Assembly (NCBI RefSeq): GCF_018343615.1
Contig: NZ_JAGYPI010000004.1
Coordinates: 249,588-313,587 of the forward strand
Source of the DNA: Bacillus sp. FJAT-49736
Lineage (GTDB): Bacteria > Bacillota > Bacilli > Bacillales > Bacillaceae_C
Reading direction: 5' to 3'
Length of the DNA: 64,000 nucleotides
The notes under the pieces: generated by a model
Told to the model about the DNA's origin: nothing
Databases searched by the model: none
The model's input: the letters and a program-made list of their open reading frames with translations, nothing else
In this document: piece by piece, positions 8,817-20,263 of the stretch
Layout: each line of letters starts with the position of its first letter
Numbering within the stretch: position 1 is the stretch's first letter
Program-made: the position numbers and the translations under genes

Positions 8817-9368
8817 ATGATGGGAGTCATCGCAGAATTATTCACATTAATGTTGATGGCCTTTGCACTAGGAATGGATGCATTTTCAGTCGGAGTTGGA
8901 ATGGGAATGTTTCAGCTCCGCTACAGACAAATATTTTTTATAGGAATTACAATCGGCTTTTTTCATGTCTGGATGCCTCTAATTGGGATGCTTGCCGGAC
9001 ATTTTTTATCCGATACATTCGGAACAATCACAAAATATATCGGTGGCATTTTAATAATTGTGTTAGGCTTGCAAATGATTATTTCCAGCTTTCAAAAAGA
9101 GGAAAGAAATTTGATAAAACCGGAAGGCTGGGGGCTGTTGCTTTTTGCATTCAGCGTAAGTTTGGACAGTTTTTCCGTCGGTTTATCACTTGGAATATTT
9201 GGGGCACGTACGGCTGCAGTGCTTATCTGTTTTGGAATCGCTGCCACCATCCTTACTTGGGCTGGCCTCATCATCGGGCGCAAAGTTCAAGGTCTTCTTG
9301 GTACATATAGTGAAGTATTAGGGGGAAGTATCCTCTTTGCATTTGGAATTAAGCTACTTTTACCATAG
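8817..9368 (+). CDS. mntP: Manganese efflux pump MntP
   Basis: Six-helix membrane exporter that lowers cytosolic Mn(II). The 183-residue protein shows the internal repeat typical of the family, with conserved aspartates in helix 1 ([15 protein letters not shown]) and helix 4 ([15 protein letters not shown]). The start is set at 8817 because GAAGGGGGA lies at 8802-8810; the in-frame upstream ATG at 8775 has no ribosome site and would add a polar tail. The gene occupies the ywlD position of B. subtilis. No Mn riboswitch was recognised in the 140 bases upstream. Confidence 0.93.
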   Translation: MMGVIAELFTLMLMAFALGMDAFSVGVGMGMFQLRYRQIFFIGITIGFFHVWMPLIGMLAGHFLSDTFGTITKYIGGILIIVLGLQMIISSFQKEERNLIKPEGWGLLLFAFSVSLDSFSVGLSLGIFGARTAAVLICFGIAATILTWAGLIIGRKVQGLLGTYSEVLGGSILFAFGIKLLLP

Positions 9369-9370
9369 AT

Positions 9371-9516
9371 CCTTTTCTTAAACTATACTGCTTTTAAAGA
9401 TGAAAACCTTATAGACACTCTTAAATTGCCTTGAGAATAAAAAACCATTTAAGAAAAGATGTACCGAAACCAAATGCACATTAGAATTAATATCGATGTC
9501 CGAATAGCAACAGGTT
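9371..9516 (+). repeat. Dispersed intergenic repeat, copy 3
   Basis: Begins CCTTTTCTTAAACTATAC and has the second arm TTTAAGAAAAGATG (about 9448-9461) followed by TACCGAAACCA, matching the element at 57928. The tail CCGAATAGCAACAGG is a weak version of the ACGAAAAACAACA motif. It lies directly after mntP. Confidence 0.55.
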
Positions 9517-9567
9517 AAAATTGATTTTTGGCTTTTAAACAATATTTAGGAAGACATCCTAACCTTG

Positions 9568-9592
9568 AACACACTTCGGTGTGTTTTTTTAC
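9568..9592 (+). terminator. Terminator between mntP and ywlE
   Basis: 7-bp stem AACACAC / GTGTGTT closed by a stable TTCG tetraloop and followed by a T-run. Confidence 0.88.
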
Positions 9593-9711
9593 ATTTATCT
9601 ATTTTCACAAAATCTTTTAAATTTTTCCGGGATATTGGCTATGGAAACTAGGACTTCTCCACTATAATAGAAATACAACAATATCTTCAAAATATTGGAG
9701 GGATTAACAAT

Positions 9712-10146
9712 TTGAACATTTTATTTATTTGTACGGGTAATACTTGTAGAAGTCCGATGGCAGAAGCCATTTTAAAAAATAAAAAATTGGACGATATAAA
9801 GGTTAGATCGGCAGGGATTTTTGCTTCAAATGGCAGTAATGCAGCAGAAAATGCGTTAAAGGTACTTCAGGAAAATAATATTCATCACCAGCATACCTCC
9901 AAAATGCTGACCCAAGAGGATATTATTTGGGCCGATTATATATTTACCATGACTGAAGGACATAAAGAGTTAATTGTAGATCAACACCCATTTATAGCAG
10001 ACAAAACCTTTACTTTAAAGGAATTTGTTTATAATTCTAAGATTGATACGGATGTTAGTGATCCATATGGCGGGAATGTTGATGTATACAGAGAAACGTA
10101 TAAAGAGTTGGAAGAGCTTATTAAGGAAATGTTGAAAAAAATATGA
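9712..10146 (+). CDS. ywlE: Protein arginine phosphatase (low-molecular-weight PTP fold)
   Basis: Removes phosphate from arginine, opposing the McsB kinase in protein quality control. The 144-residue protein has the N-terminal P-loop CTGNTCRS (Cys7 nucleophile, Arg13) and the general acid Asp in SDPYGGN. Thr11 inside the loop is the residue known in YwlE to select phosphoarginine over phosphotyrosine; classical tyrosine phosphatases carry a bulkier residue there. The start is a TTG behind TTGGAGGGATT. It is followed 13 bases later by a chemoreceptor-like gene, with which it is probably co-transcribed. Confidence 0.93.
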   Translation: MNILFICTGNTCRSPMAEAILKNKKLDDIKVRSAGIFASNGSNAAENALKVLQENNIHHQHTSKMLTQEDIIWADYIFTMTEGHKELIVDQHPFIADKTFTLKEFVYNSKIDTDVSDPYGGNVDVYRETYKELEELIKEMLKKI

Positions 10147-10159
10147 AAGAGGTATTTCA

Positions 10160-11446
10160 ATGGAAAAAAAGAGATATAAATTCAGTTTACGAAAAAAGCT
10201 CGTCTTATTTGTTACTATTCTAGCCATTATTACTTACTCAACCAGTATGTTTTGTCTTGATTTTGTATACAGTCATTTTGCCGCCAAAGTGAATGAATCA
10301 CTATTTACGATTATTACATTATTATTAGGTATTATTTGGACGGGTATATTAGCATTTCTAGTGGCGGGATTTATTACTAGGCCATTGCAGCGTTTAGAAA
10401 AAGCAGCAATAAACGCTAGTCAGGGTGATATTCATACAGATGTTATCCTCCCGAAAACAGATGATGAAATTCGTTCTTTGGGAGTTGCGTTTAATGCTAT
10501 GCTCACAAATTTAAGGGAAATGGTACATAGTATCGAGGATAATTTTCATCAAACAAATGAAAATGTTATCGCAATATCTGAAAAAGCTTCAAGTGCTAAT
10601 ACACAAGCTGAAGGAATTGCTCGCACTATTAGTGAAATTGCTTCGGGTGCGGAAAGCTCAGCGGTTGCTATACAATCTACCGCAGAATCGGTAGAAGACA
10701 TGATTCAAATTGCCGGACAAGTTCAAGAAGATGCAAGATCATCAGAAAAAGTATCAACTGAAATGCTTGAAGAACTCAAAGAAAGTCAAGAAGTAGTATT
10801 TTCACTAGTAAACGGAATTGAACGACTCGCAAAAGAAAACCATGAATCTTTACAAGCAGTTATGAGATTAGAGGACAATGCTAAGGAAGTAGAACAAATC
10901 ATTTTACTTGTTGGAGATATTGCTGCTCAAACAAACCTTCTAGCGCTAAATGCTTCGATTGAAGCTGCACGTGCAGGGGAGCACGGTAAAGGGTTTGCGG
11001 TAGTTGCTGAAGAGGTTCGCAAATTGGCGGATGAGAGTGCAACAGCGGTACAGGGGATAACGGAATTAATTCACCGAATCCAGCAAGAGGTTGAAAGTGT
11101 AGTAAAACATATTTCCAGTCAAGTGGAGTCTGCAAATCAAGAAGCTGCAAAAGGAACAAAGACAAATCAAGTTATAGAAAAGATGACGGAGATAATTCAT
11201 GAGGTAGCGGATAAAGTAAAGGGCATTTCCGGCTTGGTAGATCGCCAAATGGAAAGTATTCAGCTTACCTCTCATCAATCACAAGAGGTAGCAGCAATTG
11301 CGGAGGAAACATCCGCTGGTGCAGAGGAAGTAACAGAAGCAACGAAAGAACAGGCTAACGTAATGGAAACAATCGACCAATTAGTACTTGATTTAAAGGA
11401 ACATGCGGAAAAATTGAAAGGAACCATCGCACGCTTCCGATTATAA
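10160..11446 (+). CDS. Methyl-accepting chemotaxis-type protein without sensor domain
   Basis: A 428-residue membrane protein with two closely spaced helices (about 12-34 and 44-69) joined by only about ten residues, so it has no extracellular ligand domain. A HAMP domain (about 70-120, [14 protein letters not shown]) and a full cytoplasmic signalling domain follow. The signalling hairpin tip [20 protein letters not shown] couples to CheA/CheW. It probably senses membrane state, an internal cue or a partner protein. It starts 13 bases after ywlE and is not adjacent to chemotaxis genes. A strong terminator follows. Confidence 0.9.
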   Translation: MEKKRYKFSLRKKLVLFVTILAIITYSTSMFCLDFVYSHFAAKVNESLFTIITLLLGIIWTGILAFLVAGFITRPLQRLEKAAINASQGDIHTDVILPKTDDEIRSLGVAFNAMLTNLREMVHSIEDNFHQTNENVIAISEKASSANTQAEGIARTISEIASGAESSAVAIQSTAESVEDMIQIAGQVQEDARSSEKVSTEMLEELKESQEVVFSLVNGIERLAKENHESLQAVMRLEDNAKEVEQIILLVGDIAAQTNLLALNASIEAARAGEHGKGFAVVAEEVRKLADESATAVQGITELIHRIQQEVESVVKHISSQVESANQEAAKGTKTNQVIEKMTEIIHEVADKVKGISGLVDRQMESIQLTSHQSQEVAAIAEETSAGAEEVTEATKEQANVMETIDQLVLDLKEHAEKLKGTIARFRL

Positions 11447-11449
11447 ATT

Positions 11450-11480
11450 AAAAGCCAAGACTTAAGTCTTGGCTTTTGTA
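11450..11480 (+). terminator. Terminator after the chemoreceptor gene
   Basis: Long palindrome AAAAGCCAAGACTTAAGTCT continuing to TGGCTTTT, then GTATTTTT. Confidence 0.88.
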
Positions 11481-11571
11481 TTTTTAACCTACGAGCCAGA
11501 TACTTTATTATTTATATTTTCGTTTGTTTATGTAAAAATTAAGGAAGAAAAAAGAAACGGGGGGTAATGAT

Positions 11572-12018
11572 ATGAAAGTAGCTTTAGCATCAGATCATGG
11601 TGGTATCCATATTCGAGAGGAAATTAAAGGTTTATTAGAAGAAATGGGATTAGAATATGAAGACTTTGGGTGTAATTGCGAAGAATCGGTGGATTATCCA
11701 GATTATGCTTTGCCTGTAGCAGAAAAAGTTGCAAATGGAGAGTTTGATAGAGGTATTTTAATATGTGGCACCGGAATTGGCATGAGCATTTCCGCAAATA
11801 AAGTGAAGGGTATTCGTTGTGCATTGGTGCATGATGTCTTTAGTGCAAAGGCTACTCGTCAGCATAATGACAGCAATATGCTGGCAATGGGAGAAAGGGT
11901 AATTGGCCCTGGCCTTGCAAGAGAGATTGCGAAGGTGTGGCTAACAACAGAATTTGAAGGCGGCCGTCATTCACGCCGTATTGAAAAATTAACTAATTAT
12001 GAAGAAAAACATCTGTAA
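11572..12018 (+). CDS. rpiB: Ribose-5-phosphate isomerase B
   Basis: Interconverts ribose 5-phosphate and ribulose 5-phosphate in the pentose phosphate pathway. The 148-residue RpiB/LacAB-fold protein has the N-terminal phosphate loop SDHGG (7-11), catalytic Cys65 in ICGTGIGMSI and His98 in RQHNDSNML. The ATG follows ACGGGGGGTAATG. The position corresponds to ywlF of B. subtilis, upstream of ywlG and glyA. Confidence 0.95.
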   Translation: MKVALASDHGGIHIREEIKGLLEEMGLEYEDFGCNCEESVDYPDYALPVAEKVANGEFDRGILICGTGIGMSISANKVKGIRCALVHDVFSAKATRQHNDSNMLAMGERVIGPGLAREIAKVWLTTEFEGGRHSRRIEKLTNYEEKHL

Positions 12019-12115
12019 GGTAGGCGGAATCAACTTTTCTTCTGATAGCCTATGGTTTTTGCGCTAAATAGTGAGATCCACTTTTTTTACATCAGGATAA
12101 GGGAGGTTTCCCATT

Positions 12116-12664
12116 TTGGCAATTGACTTAGACAAAATGGAGCAGCAGTTACTAACAATCTTGAATGATTTTTCCTCACAAGTTACTTTTAAAAACGGTC
12201 AAGTTATGGTAATCGGCTGCTCTACATCTGAAGTAATTGGAGAAAGAATAGGTACTTCTGGAACTATGGAGGTTGCCTCTTTGATTTATGATAATCTCTA
12301 TTCCTTCGCAAATAAATATAGGATTCATCTTGCTTTTCAATGCTGTGAGCATTTAAATCGTGCACTTATTGTAGATAGACAAGTAGCGGAGAATAAGGGT
12401 TGGGAAGAGGTAGCTGTCATACCAGTTCGAAAAGCAGGTGGAGCAATGGCTACATATGCATATCAACATCTAGAAGACCCTGTGGTAGTTGAATTCATAC
12501 AGGCGGATATAGGAATCGATATAGGAGACACCTTTATAGGAATGCATCTGAAGCATGTTGCGGTTCCTGTTAGAGCTACGATTCATCAGCTTGGATCTGC
12601 ACATGTAACACTAGCTAAAACGAGACCAAAACTAATTGGCGGTGCTCGAGCAATATATGAATAA
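12116..12664 (+). CDS. ywlG: UPF0340/TIGR01440 family protein YwlG
   Basis: A 182-residue soluble protein of a Firmicutes-wide family with no established function. Recognisable blocks include [42 protein letters not shown] and [16 protein letters not shown]. The start is a TTG eight bases after AAGGGAGGT. It keeps the conserved position between rpiB and glyA. The conserved Cys pair (QCCEH) may be functional, but that is inference. Confidence 0.9.
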   Translation: MAIDLDKMEQQLLTILNDFSSQVTFKNGQVMVIGCSTSEVIGERIGTSGTMEVASLIYDNLYSFANKYRIHLAFQCCEHLNRALIVDRQVAENKGWEEVAVIPVRKAGGAMATYAYQHLEDPVVVEFIQADIGIDIGDTFIGMHLKHVAVPVRATIHQLGSAHVTLAKTRPKLIGGARAIYE

Positions 12665-12951
12665 TCAAAATAGGAGGTTTTGCAAATATGCAGAATTTCC
12701 TTTTTTTATGTAAAAGGATGAATGGATCTACCTAAATACATATTTTGTAAATTAACTGGATAATCTAGTGAATAAATTCAGTAATTTCGAGAAAATGGTT
12801 TTTTTCTCCATTTTTTCTAGTCAAGATGCCCATTGTCAAGAGAGCGATATTTACTGAAATTTGAAAGATTCCAAAATCATCCCCATCTTTCAAAAGATTA
12901 TGATAGAATAGAAAAGGATTTCATACTGATATTTGCACAAGGGGGATTAAC

Positions 12952-14193
12952 ATGAGTAACATTGCCCAGCAGGATAAAGAAGTTTATCAAGCTATTTCTG
13001 ACGAGCTTGGTCGTCAACGGTCAAAAATTGAATTAATAGCTTCTGAAAACTTTGTAAGTGAAGCTGTTATGGAAGCGCAAGGATCGGTTTTAACAAATAA
13101 ATATGCTGAAGGCTATCCTGGACGTCGTTATTACGGCGGCTGTGAATATGTAGATGTAGTGGAAGATCTTGCTCGTGATCGCGCGAAGCAAATTTTCGGT
13201 GCAGAGCATGTCAATGTGCAGCCTCATTCCGGTGCACAAGCAAATATGGCAGTTTATTTTACCGTACTGGAACAAGGAGATACCGTTCTAGGAATGAATT
13301 TGTCACATGGTGGCCATCTAACACATGGAAGTCCTGTAAACTTTAGTGGTATTCAATATAACTTTGTTGAATACGGAGTAGACGAACAAACTCATTATAT
13401 TAACTATGATGATGTTTTGGAAAAAGCACGTACTCACAAGCCAAAATTAATTGTTGCGGGTGCAAGTGCTTATCCTCGTGAAATAGATTTTAAGAAATTC
13501 CGTGAAATTGCCGATGAAGTTGGAGCATATCTAATGGTCGACATGGCGCATATTGCAGGACTTGTTGCAGCAGGAATTCACCCAAGCCCAGTACCTTATG
13601 CTGACTTTGTTACAACCACAACTCATAAAACATTACGCGGTCCTCGCGGTGGAATGATTTTGTGTAAAGAAGAATATGCCAAAAAAATTGATAAATCCAT
13701 CTTCCCAGGAATCCAAGGCGGGCCATTGATGCATGTCATTGCTGCAAAAGCAGTTGCATTTGGTGAAGCACTTCAAGACAGCTTTAAAGAGTATGCAGGG
13801 AAAGTGGTAGATAATGCAAAACGATTAGCAGAATCTTTAAAGAGTGAAGGCCTGAATCTTGTATCAGGTGGAACAGATAATCACCTTCTATTGGTGGATG
13901 TTCGTTCTTTAAATATTACAGGTAAAGTTGCGGAAAAGGTATTAGATGAGATTGGGGTAACCGTTAACAAAAACACCATTCCATTTGATACAGAAAGTCC
14001 ATTTGTAACAAGTGGAATACGTATCGGAACAGCGGCTGTTACTTCAAGAGGATTTGGATTTGAAGAAATGGATGAAATCGCGTCGCTTATCGCATTTACA
14101 TTAAAAAATCATGATAATGAGGAAAAATTGGAACAAGCACGCGTTCGTGTTGCTGAGCTTACAAGTAAGTTTTCTCTATATCCAAATAAATAA
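12952..14193 (+). CDS. glyA: Serine hydroxymethyltransferase
   Basis: PLP enzyme converting serine and tetrahydrofolate to glycine and 5,10-methylene-THF, the main one-carbon source. At 413 residues it is typical in length. The PLP lysine is Lys226 in [14 protein letters not shown], and [10 protein letters not shown] and [14 protein letters not shown] are intact. The ATG follows AAGGGGGATTAAC. The 287-base upstream gap contains an imperfect hairpin (about 12792-12820, AAAATGG / CCATTTT) that could end ywlG transcription. No PurR box was recognised. Confidence 0.97.
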   Translation: MSNIAQQDKEVYQAISDELGRQRSKIELIASENFVSEAVMEAQGSVLTNKYAEGYPGRRYYGGCEYVDVVEDLARDRAKQIFGAEHVNVQPHSGAQANMAVYFTVLEQGDTVLGMNLSHGGHLTHGSPVNFSGIQYNFVEYGVDEQTHYINYDDVLEKARTHKPKLIVAGASAYPREIDFKKFREIADEVGAYLMVDMAHIAGLVAAGIHPSPVPYADFVTTTTHKTLRGPRGGMILCKEEYAKKIDKSIFPGIQGGPLMHVIAAKAVAFGEALQDSFKEYAGKVVDNAKRLAESLKSEGLNLVSGGTDNHLLLVDVRSLNITGKVAEKVLDEIGVTVNKNTIPFDTESPFVTSGIRIGTAAVTSRGFGFEEMDEIASLIAFTLKNHDNEEKLEQARVRVAELTSKFSLYPNK

Positions 14194-14205
14194 TATAATC
14201 ATTTT

Positions 14206-14250
14206 GGAGTTAGATCATTAGGTCAAACCTTGAGGTCTAACTCCTTTTTC
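14206..14250 (+). terminator. Terminator after glyA
   Basis: 9-bp stem GGAGTTAGA (14206-14214) / TCTAACTCC (14236-14244), then TTTTT. Confidence 0.88.
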
Positions 14251-14329
14251 GTGTAAAATAAAATGAAATGTTTAAACGACCAATTGTATTAAAGAATAAT
14301 ACTGTAAAGATTGCAATGGTAATACATAA

Positions 14330-14974
<645 letters not shown>

Positions 14975-15055
14975 TGGCAGAAATAATGCAAGATGCCATT
15001 TCGGTAAACAGAGAAAAATAGGAAAAAGGAACCTTTTATAGGGAGATCTTATTTT

Positions 15056-16168
15056 ATGAGTAAACAAATTAAGGTAATGACAATATTTGGTACAAGGCCG
15101 GAAGCGATCAAAATGGCTCCGTTAGTTCTGGAATTGCAAAAATATCCGGAAGAATTTAAATCCATAGTAACGGTAACAGCTCAGCATCGGGAAATGCTAG
15201 ATCAGGTGCTATCGATTTTTCGAATCACGCCTGATTATGACCTCAATATTATGAAGGACCGTCAATCACTAATTGATATTACTACTCGAGCCTTAGAAGG
15301 TTTGGACAAAGTGATGAGGGAAGTAGAACCGGACATCGTACTAGTACACGGGGACACCACTACTACGTTTGTTGCAAGTTTGGCGGCATACTATAATAAA
15401 ATTGTTGTGGGACATGTTGAAGCTGGACTTCGTACATGGAATAAATATTCCCCATATCCGGAAGAGATGAACAGGCAACTAACAGGAATTCTTGCGGATC
15501 TTCAATTTGCGCCAACGGAAATGTCCGCGCAGAACCTACTTTTGGAAAATAAAAGGAAAGAAAGCATATATGTAACAGGCAATACAGCAATTGATGCATT
15601 GAAAACAACTGTAAAAGCGGATTATACTCATGAAATTCTGGAAAAGGTGGGGGATGACCGTCTTATTCTGCTTACTGCCCATCGCCGTGAGAATCTAGGA
15701 GAGCCGATGAGGAATATGTTCCGTGCTATTAAAAGAATTGTTCAGGAACAGCCAGATGTTCAAGTGGTTTATCCCGTACACCTTAATCCGGCTGTCCGGG
15801 AAATAGCTGCTGAAATCTTAGGTAATAATCCGCGGATTCATTTAATTGAACCACTAGACGTAATAGATTTTCATAATTTTGCAAATCGTGCCTATTTGAT
15901 ATTAACGGATTCCGGTGGGGTGCAGGAAGAAGCACCATCTTTAGGTGTTCCAGTTTTAGTTCTACGTGACACGACAGAACGTCCGGAAGGAATCGAAGCT
16001 GGTACACTAAAGCTTGCGGGTATTGAGGAGGAAACCATATATCAATTAGCGACAGAATTGCTTACTAAAACAGAAGAGCATGATAAAATGGCTAAAGCAT
16101 CCAATCCGTATGGTGATGGACAGGCCTCTCGTCGGATTGTGGATATAATTAGAAACTATTTCAAATAG
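15056..16168 (+). CDS. mnaA: UDP-N-acetylglucosamine 2-epimerase (non-hydrolysing)
   Basis: Interconverts UDP-GlcNAc and UDP-ManNAc, the precursor for the linkage unit of wall teichoic acid and for other ManNAc glycans. The 370-residue GT-B-like protein has IFGTRPEAIKMAPLV, VHGDTTTTF, EAGLRTW, TAHRRENLGEP and the C-terminal SDSGGVQEEAPSLG and LRDTTERPEG motifs. AGGGAGATC precedes the ATG. Equivalent names are wecB, mnaA or yvyH. It is terminated by a perfect bidirectional hairpin. Confidence 0.95.
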   Translation: MSKQIKVMTIFGTRPEAIKMAPLVLELQKYPEEFKSIVTVTAQHREMLDQVLSIFRITPDYDLNIMKDRQSLIDITTRALEGLDKVMREVEPDIVLVHGDTTTTFVASLAAYYNKIVVGHVEAGLRTWNKYSPYPEEMNRQLTGILADLQFAPTEMSAQNLLLENKRKESIYVTGNTAIDALKTTVKADYTHEILEKVGDDRLILLTAHRRENLGEPMRNMFRAIKRIVQEQPDVQVVYPVHLNPAVREIAAEILGNNPRIHLIEPLDVIDFHNFANRAYLILTDSGGVQEEAPSLGVPVLVLRDTTERPEGIEAGTLKLAGIEEETIYQLATELLTKTEEHDKMAKASNPYGDGQASRRIVDIIRNYFK

Positions 16169-16198
16169 GGTACCAAATTGTGGTACCCTATTTTTTTG
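16163..16198. terminator. Bidirectional terminator between mnaA and the muramidase gene
   Basis: 13-bp perfect stem (16163-16175 with 16181-16193) followed by a T-run on the plus strand. It separates convergent genes and can serve both, although the minus-strand T-run is weaker. Confidence 0.9.
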
Positions 16199-16201
16199 AA
16201 A

Positions 16202-17473
16202 TTATCTTATTCTAATTTTCTGTCCTGGATAGATGACATCTGATTTTAGGTTATTTAAGGATTTTAGTTTTTTTACAGTTGTTTTATTTGTCTTTGCAAT
16301 ATCCCATAATGTATCACCTTTAACAATTTTGTGATACTTGGTTTTTTTAGCAGCTGTACTTTTACTTGGAATAATTATCTTTTGACCTGAGCGTATGAAA
16401 TTAACATTCTTAATTTTGTTAACAGACTTCAATGTGGAGACAGTTGTATGGAACCTTTTGGCTACTCCGCTTAATGTGTCCCCTTTTTTTATTGTATATT
16501 TAGTTTGGACGGAGTGTTTAGTCGTGAGCTTGCTATTATTAATATTAATTTTAGAAGGTTTAATACCTGATTTCAGTTTGGCGAGCAGGGCAAGATTTTG
16601 AGCTGCTGTACCGTTATAATCGACGATACCGTATTTAATGGCTAGTTTTTTTCGGGCATTAAAGGAGGAATCCATCTTTTTAGATTTTAAGTAGTTTACT
16701 AGAGAAATAGGCTTAATGGTGCCTACATGTTGGATAACCTTTTGGGTAGGCTTCGTTTTTGTACTATATTTTCCTGCATAATCCTCAGAAACATCGAAAT
16801 CCCCGTAGCTGTTCATACCGATAAAACGATAATCATCTGCCCATTGCCATGCGCCTTTTCCATTCGAAAAAGCTGCTGTTGGTTTTCCTTTTTGGGGGAT
16901 CGCAGGATAGGAAGCAAGCCATGGCCTATCAACAGTTAAATTTTTCGGAATTAAGTTGTGATTATAAAAGTATGAACCAGTATACAGATCGATGCGTGTA
17001 TATCCAAGTCTTTTCATTTCGGAGATAAAAGAATTTGTATATTGTGTTAATCTGCTAGCGCTGTTGGAGAGATCTACGGCTTCTACATCGACCACAACAT
17101 ATCCGTCTTTCATTTTGTCGAATCCGACAAGTTGTAGCTTCTTTACGAACCATTGTGCCTCTAATTTTGCATTTTCATTACTAGTGAAACGTGCGAAATG
17201 ATACGCGTTTACGATTAATCCTGCTTGTTTCGCATTGGCAATATTCACACTTGCAGCGGGGTCTACAAAATACTCACCTTCTGAAACCTTCACAACAACT
17301 CCCTTCACTCCACCCATCTTAATCGTTTGATAGAATCCGAGTGGTAATCCTAATTCGCGGTTATGATGGGATACATCAATAAAATCAACATCTGGTTCAT
17401 CTGCGAATGAACTTATCCCGAAAGCAAAAATTAAAGTTATCGAAAGGATAAGTGAACTAATCCATTTTGCCAA
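16202..17473 (-). CDS. Secreted GH25 muramidase with two LysM domains
   Basis: Predicted N-acetylmuramidase acting on peptidoglycan. After a signal peptide (about 1-25, ending near SFADEP) comes a GH25 domain. It opens [10 protein letters not shown] and has the acidic VVVDVEAVD strand that supplies catalytic carboxylates; the fold ends near [10 protein letters not shown] linker and two LysM repeats follow ([19 protein letters not shown]..., [19 protein letters not shown]...) that bind GlcNAc chains. The start is placed at the TTG at 17473 because AAAGGCGGTG lies just upstream of it; the ATG at 17494 has no ribosome site. Its wall role (autolysis, sporulation or competition) cannot be told from sequence. 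Confidence 0.88.
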   Translation of the reverse strand: MAKWISSLILSITLIFAFGISSFADEPDVDFIDVSHHNRELGLPLGFYQTIKMGGVKGVVVKVSEGEYFVDPAASVNIANAKQAGLIVNAYHFARFTSNENAKLEAQWFVKKLQLVGFDKMKDGYVVVDVEAVDLSNSASRLTQYTNSFISEMKRLGYTRIDLYTGSYFYNHNLIPKNLTVDRPWLASYPAIPQKGKPTAAFSNGKGAWQWADDYRFIGMNSYGDFDVSEDYAGKYSTKTKPTQKVIQHVGTIKPISLVNYLKSKKMDSSFNARKKLAIKYGIVDYNGTAAQNLALLAKLKSGIKPSKININNSKLTTKHSVQTKYTIKKGDTLSGVAKRFHTTVSTLKSVNKIKNVNFIRSGQKIIIPSKSTAAKKTKYHKIVKGDTLWDIAKTNKTTVKKLKSLNNLKSDVIYPGQKIRIR

Positions 17474-17705
17474 TATATTTGCACCGCCTTTCATGTAAAT
17501 ATTTTGAGCTGCATAATTTACATAACTATAGTCCGACGAAGTTAAATGAACAAAAAATAATGTGTTAATTATCGAGTTATTACTTTCCTATAACCGTTCA
17601 GGAGCTTATTCTAAACTGATCAAAATGCCTATTTTTATGGGAAGCATCTTGTTTTTGTATAATCCTCTCTTTGCGTGAAATGCTAATTGAAAAAGGAAAG
17701 ATTGC

Positions 17706-19940
17706 ATGAAAAAAATAGTATTATTCATCTTAACAGCATATTTGTTAACCATTTCATTTCACTCCATTCAAGCACAAACATGGCATATCCCCCCTTTACC
17801 AAAGACATCTTCTGAGTATACAATAATGATTTTTTCTACAACTGATCCCCCAAATGAACAAGAGATTAATGAATTAATCTCGAGCTATCAAACATTAAAA
17901 ATCAGATATCTGTTTTCGGAAGCATTTACGGGTTTTTCCCTCGAAGGAAAGAAGGCAGAATTAGAGCAATTTGCGAATGGCTTTAAAAAGGTTGTCACCA
18001 CTTTTGAATCTAATGTCTATACAGCGGATTTTGTAAAAACAGATAACAATACTTTAATAGGAGCCAAAAAAGTAAGGGGAATTTTTGATCAAAATGGGAA
18101 TCGGTTAACAGGGAGAGGTATAAAGATTGGAGTTATTGATACAGGTATAGATTACAATCACCCCGATTTGTCTTCAGTTTATAAAGGCGGCTTCGATTTT
18201 GTTGATGGTGACCGTAATCCTATGGAGGCGATGGGGGATAAAGGAATGACAATACATGGAACTCATGTGGCTGGTATCATTGCGGCAAATGGAAAGAAGC
18301 GAGGAGTTGCACCTGAGGCTGAATTATATGGATATCGTGTATTGGGGCCGGGAGGGAAAGGGACTACAGATCAAGTTTTAGCTGCAATTGATCAAAGTAT
18401 AAAAGATAGAATGGATATCATTAATCTCTCCTTAGGAACTAATATTAACGGACCTGATTTACCGGTAAGTCAGGCATTGGATAAAGCGGTTGCAAAAGGA
18501 GTTATAGCAGTTACCTCTAACGGGAATGCCGGGCCGAATATGTGGACGGTTGGTTCACCGGGTACTTCTGCCAGTGCGATTTCAGTTGGAGCATCTACAC
18601 CAGTATTAATAACTCCGTTTTTGTCCGTATGGCATGTGAAAGAAAATATACCTCTCACTCCTTTACAGGGGAGCAAGAAATGGAGCTTGGATCGAACATA
18701 CCAAGTAGTTGATGGAGGAGTTGGCAAAAAAGGTGAAATCACGAATGCAGCAGGGAAAATTGTATTGGTTAAAAGAGGAGGTATTACCTTTACAGATAAG
18801 GTGATGAATGCAGCAGAAGCAGGGGCAGTAGGAGTAATAATTTATAATAATACAGATGGAGAGTTTGCGGGAATTATAGATAAAAAATGCCCTATTCCAG
18901 CAGTTTCGATATCTAAGCAAGTAGGTGAGGTGATTGGCTTGAAAGCGAGGAAGAAACCGCTAATGGCATCGGCTATCTATAAAAGGGAAAGTGATTTATT
19001 GGCGGATTTCAGCTCCCGTGGACCGGTAACTGTGAACTGGTCTGTAAAGCCTGATGTAACTGCACCCGGAGTCGCAATAGAAAGCACTATTCCACGTGGA
19101 GGCTATACAGTGCTCCAGGGTACAAGCATGGCGGCACCATTTGTAACAGGTGCAGTTGCTCTTATCAAACAAGCACATCCAACCTGGAACCCTGAAGAAA
19201 TAAAATCCGCCTTAATGAATACGGCAATGCATCTTAAAGACCAGAGTGATAAATCATATAAAGTATTTGAACAAGGAGCAGGCAGGATTCAAATGGAAGA
19301 GGCTGTTAAAACAAAATCACTAGTAATACCGGGTAGTCTTTCATTTGGGATTCTGAGCGAAGACAGAAATTATGGCACAAAATATATTAAAGTAAAAAAC
19401 ACATCCGATTCAGCGCAAGATTATCGGTTCATTTATAAAGGATATGATCCGAATGTAAGATGGGAATTGCCTCCGTCATTTTCTCTTAATCCGCAAGAGG
19501 AGAAGCGCTTGCCAATAAGGGCTGTTTTAACACGTCCGTTTAACGGCAAAAAGGAATGGATTGACGGGAGAATATTTTTAGAAGCTGGAACACAGAGGAT
19601 TGGGATTCCTTATTTATTTGCGGTAAAGGAACCGAGTTACCCGCGTATTATGGGGTTTTCCATCGTTCCGGGTGATAAAAAAGGCAGCATTAGATATGAA
19701 GCATATTTACCATTGGGGGCGGAGGAATTTGGAATAGCGCTTTTTGACTCAGATACATTATCTTTTATAGATTTCTTGGATGTTAAAAAAAATGTAGGAG
19801 CTGGGTTGGTGAATAATCAATTAATGCTGCCGCAAAAAAAATATATAAAAAGAGTGACAGCTGTTGCGTTTGCAAAAAACGAGGGAGAAGAGGATTATGA
19901 ACAGCTATCTATGCCATTAAAAAATTTAGAAAACAACTAA
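17706..19940 (+). CDS. Secreted subtilisin-family serine protease, Vpr-like, with PA insert
   Basis: A 744-residue exported protease: signal peptide (about 1-23), I9-type propeptide (about 35-115), then an S8 domain. The catalytic Asp145 is in GVIDTGIDYNH, His184 in HGTHVAG and Ser474 in QGTSMAAPFV; Asn272 supports the oxyanion hole. A protease-associated (PA) domain (about 325-430, with VKRGGITF and AGAVGVIIYNN) is inserted before the serine. The C-terminal part is a beta-rich extension. B. subtilis Vpr has the same plan. The gene is divergent from the muramidase gene and lies just before the atp operon. It may process other secreted proteins or scavenge peptides. Confidence 0.92.
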   Translation: MKKIVLFILTAYLLTISFHSIQAQTWHIPPLPKTSSEYTIMIFSTTDPPNEQEINELISSYQTLKIRYLFSEAFTGFSLEGKKAELEQFANGFKKVVTTFESNVYTADFVKTDNNTLIGAKKVRGIFDQNGNRLTGRGIKIGVIDTGIDYNHPDLSSVYKGGFDFVDGDRNPMEAMGDKGMTIHGTHVAGIIAANGKKRGVAPEAELYGYRVLGPGGKGTTDQVLAAIDQSIKDRMDIINLSLGTNINGPDLPVSQALDKAVAKGVIAVTSNGNAGPNMWTVGSPGTSASAISVGASTPVLITPFLSVWHVKENIPLTPLQGSKKWSLDRTYQVVDGGVGKKGEITNAAGKIVLVKRGGITFTDKVMNAAEAGAVGVIIYNNTDGEFAGIIDKKCPIPAVSISKQVGEVIGLKARKKPLMASAIYKRESDLLADFSSRGPVTVNWSVKPDVTAPGVAIESTIPRGGYTVLQGTSMAAPFVTGAVALIKQAHPTWNPEEIKSALMNTAMHLKDQSDKSYKVFEQGAGRIQMEEAVKTKSLVIPGSLSFGILSEDRNYGTKYIKVKNTSDSAQDYRFIYKGYDPNVRWELPPSFSLNPQEEKRLPIRAVLTRPFNGKKEWIDGRIFLEAGTQRIGIPYLFAVKEPSYPRIMGFSIVPGDKKGSIRYEAYLPLGAEEFGIALFDSDTLSFIDFLDVKKNVGAGLVNNQLMLPQKKYIKRVTAVAFAKNEGEEDYEQLSMPLKNLENN

Positions 19941-20116
19941 TTAAGAGTATATGTATTGGTAAAAATATAGCATAGATTAATATGAAATTTTCTCCTAAAA
20001 TGGATTGAGAGTAAAAGATTTCTATTAAAAATGTCATACTATTTTTCAAAATTTGATGATTTTGTGACAATTCTATTTCTGTATATGCAGACTGCTCCGT
20101 TTTTCACAGAAACACG

Positions 20117-20145
20117 TTGACATTGAGAAAGCCCTATTGTATGCT
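20117..20145 (+). promoter_or_regulatory. Promoter of the ATP synthase operon
   Basis: Perfect -35 TTGACA (20117-20122), 17-base spacer, -10 TATGCT (20140-20145). A leader of about 110 bases precedes atpZ. The remainder of the 19941-20263 gap shows no gene I can support. Confidence 0.65.
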
Positions 20146-20263
20146 AATTGAGGGTGTAAAATGATAGGGTTTTCACATGATTTCGAAGGTGTAGAATTTA
20201 TGTTTCTATCGTTTGCAGATGAGAATATTTTTTGAAATATTCTTGATGAGTGGAGATGTAATG

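Noticed and set aside
20161-20235. 24-codon frame with GAGGGTG in front of it in the atp leader
   Set aside because: The predicted transcription start lies within or just upstream of that site, leaving no room for ribosome binding.
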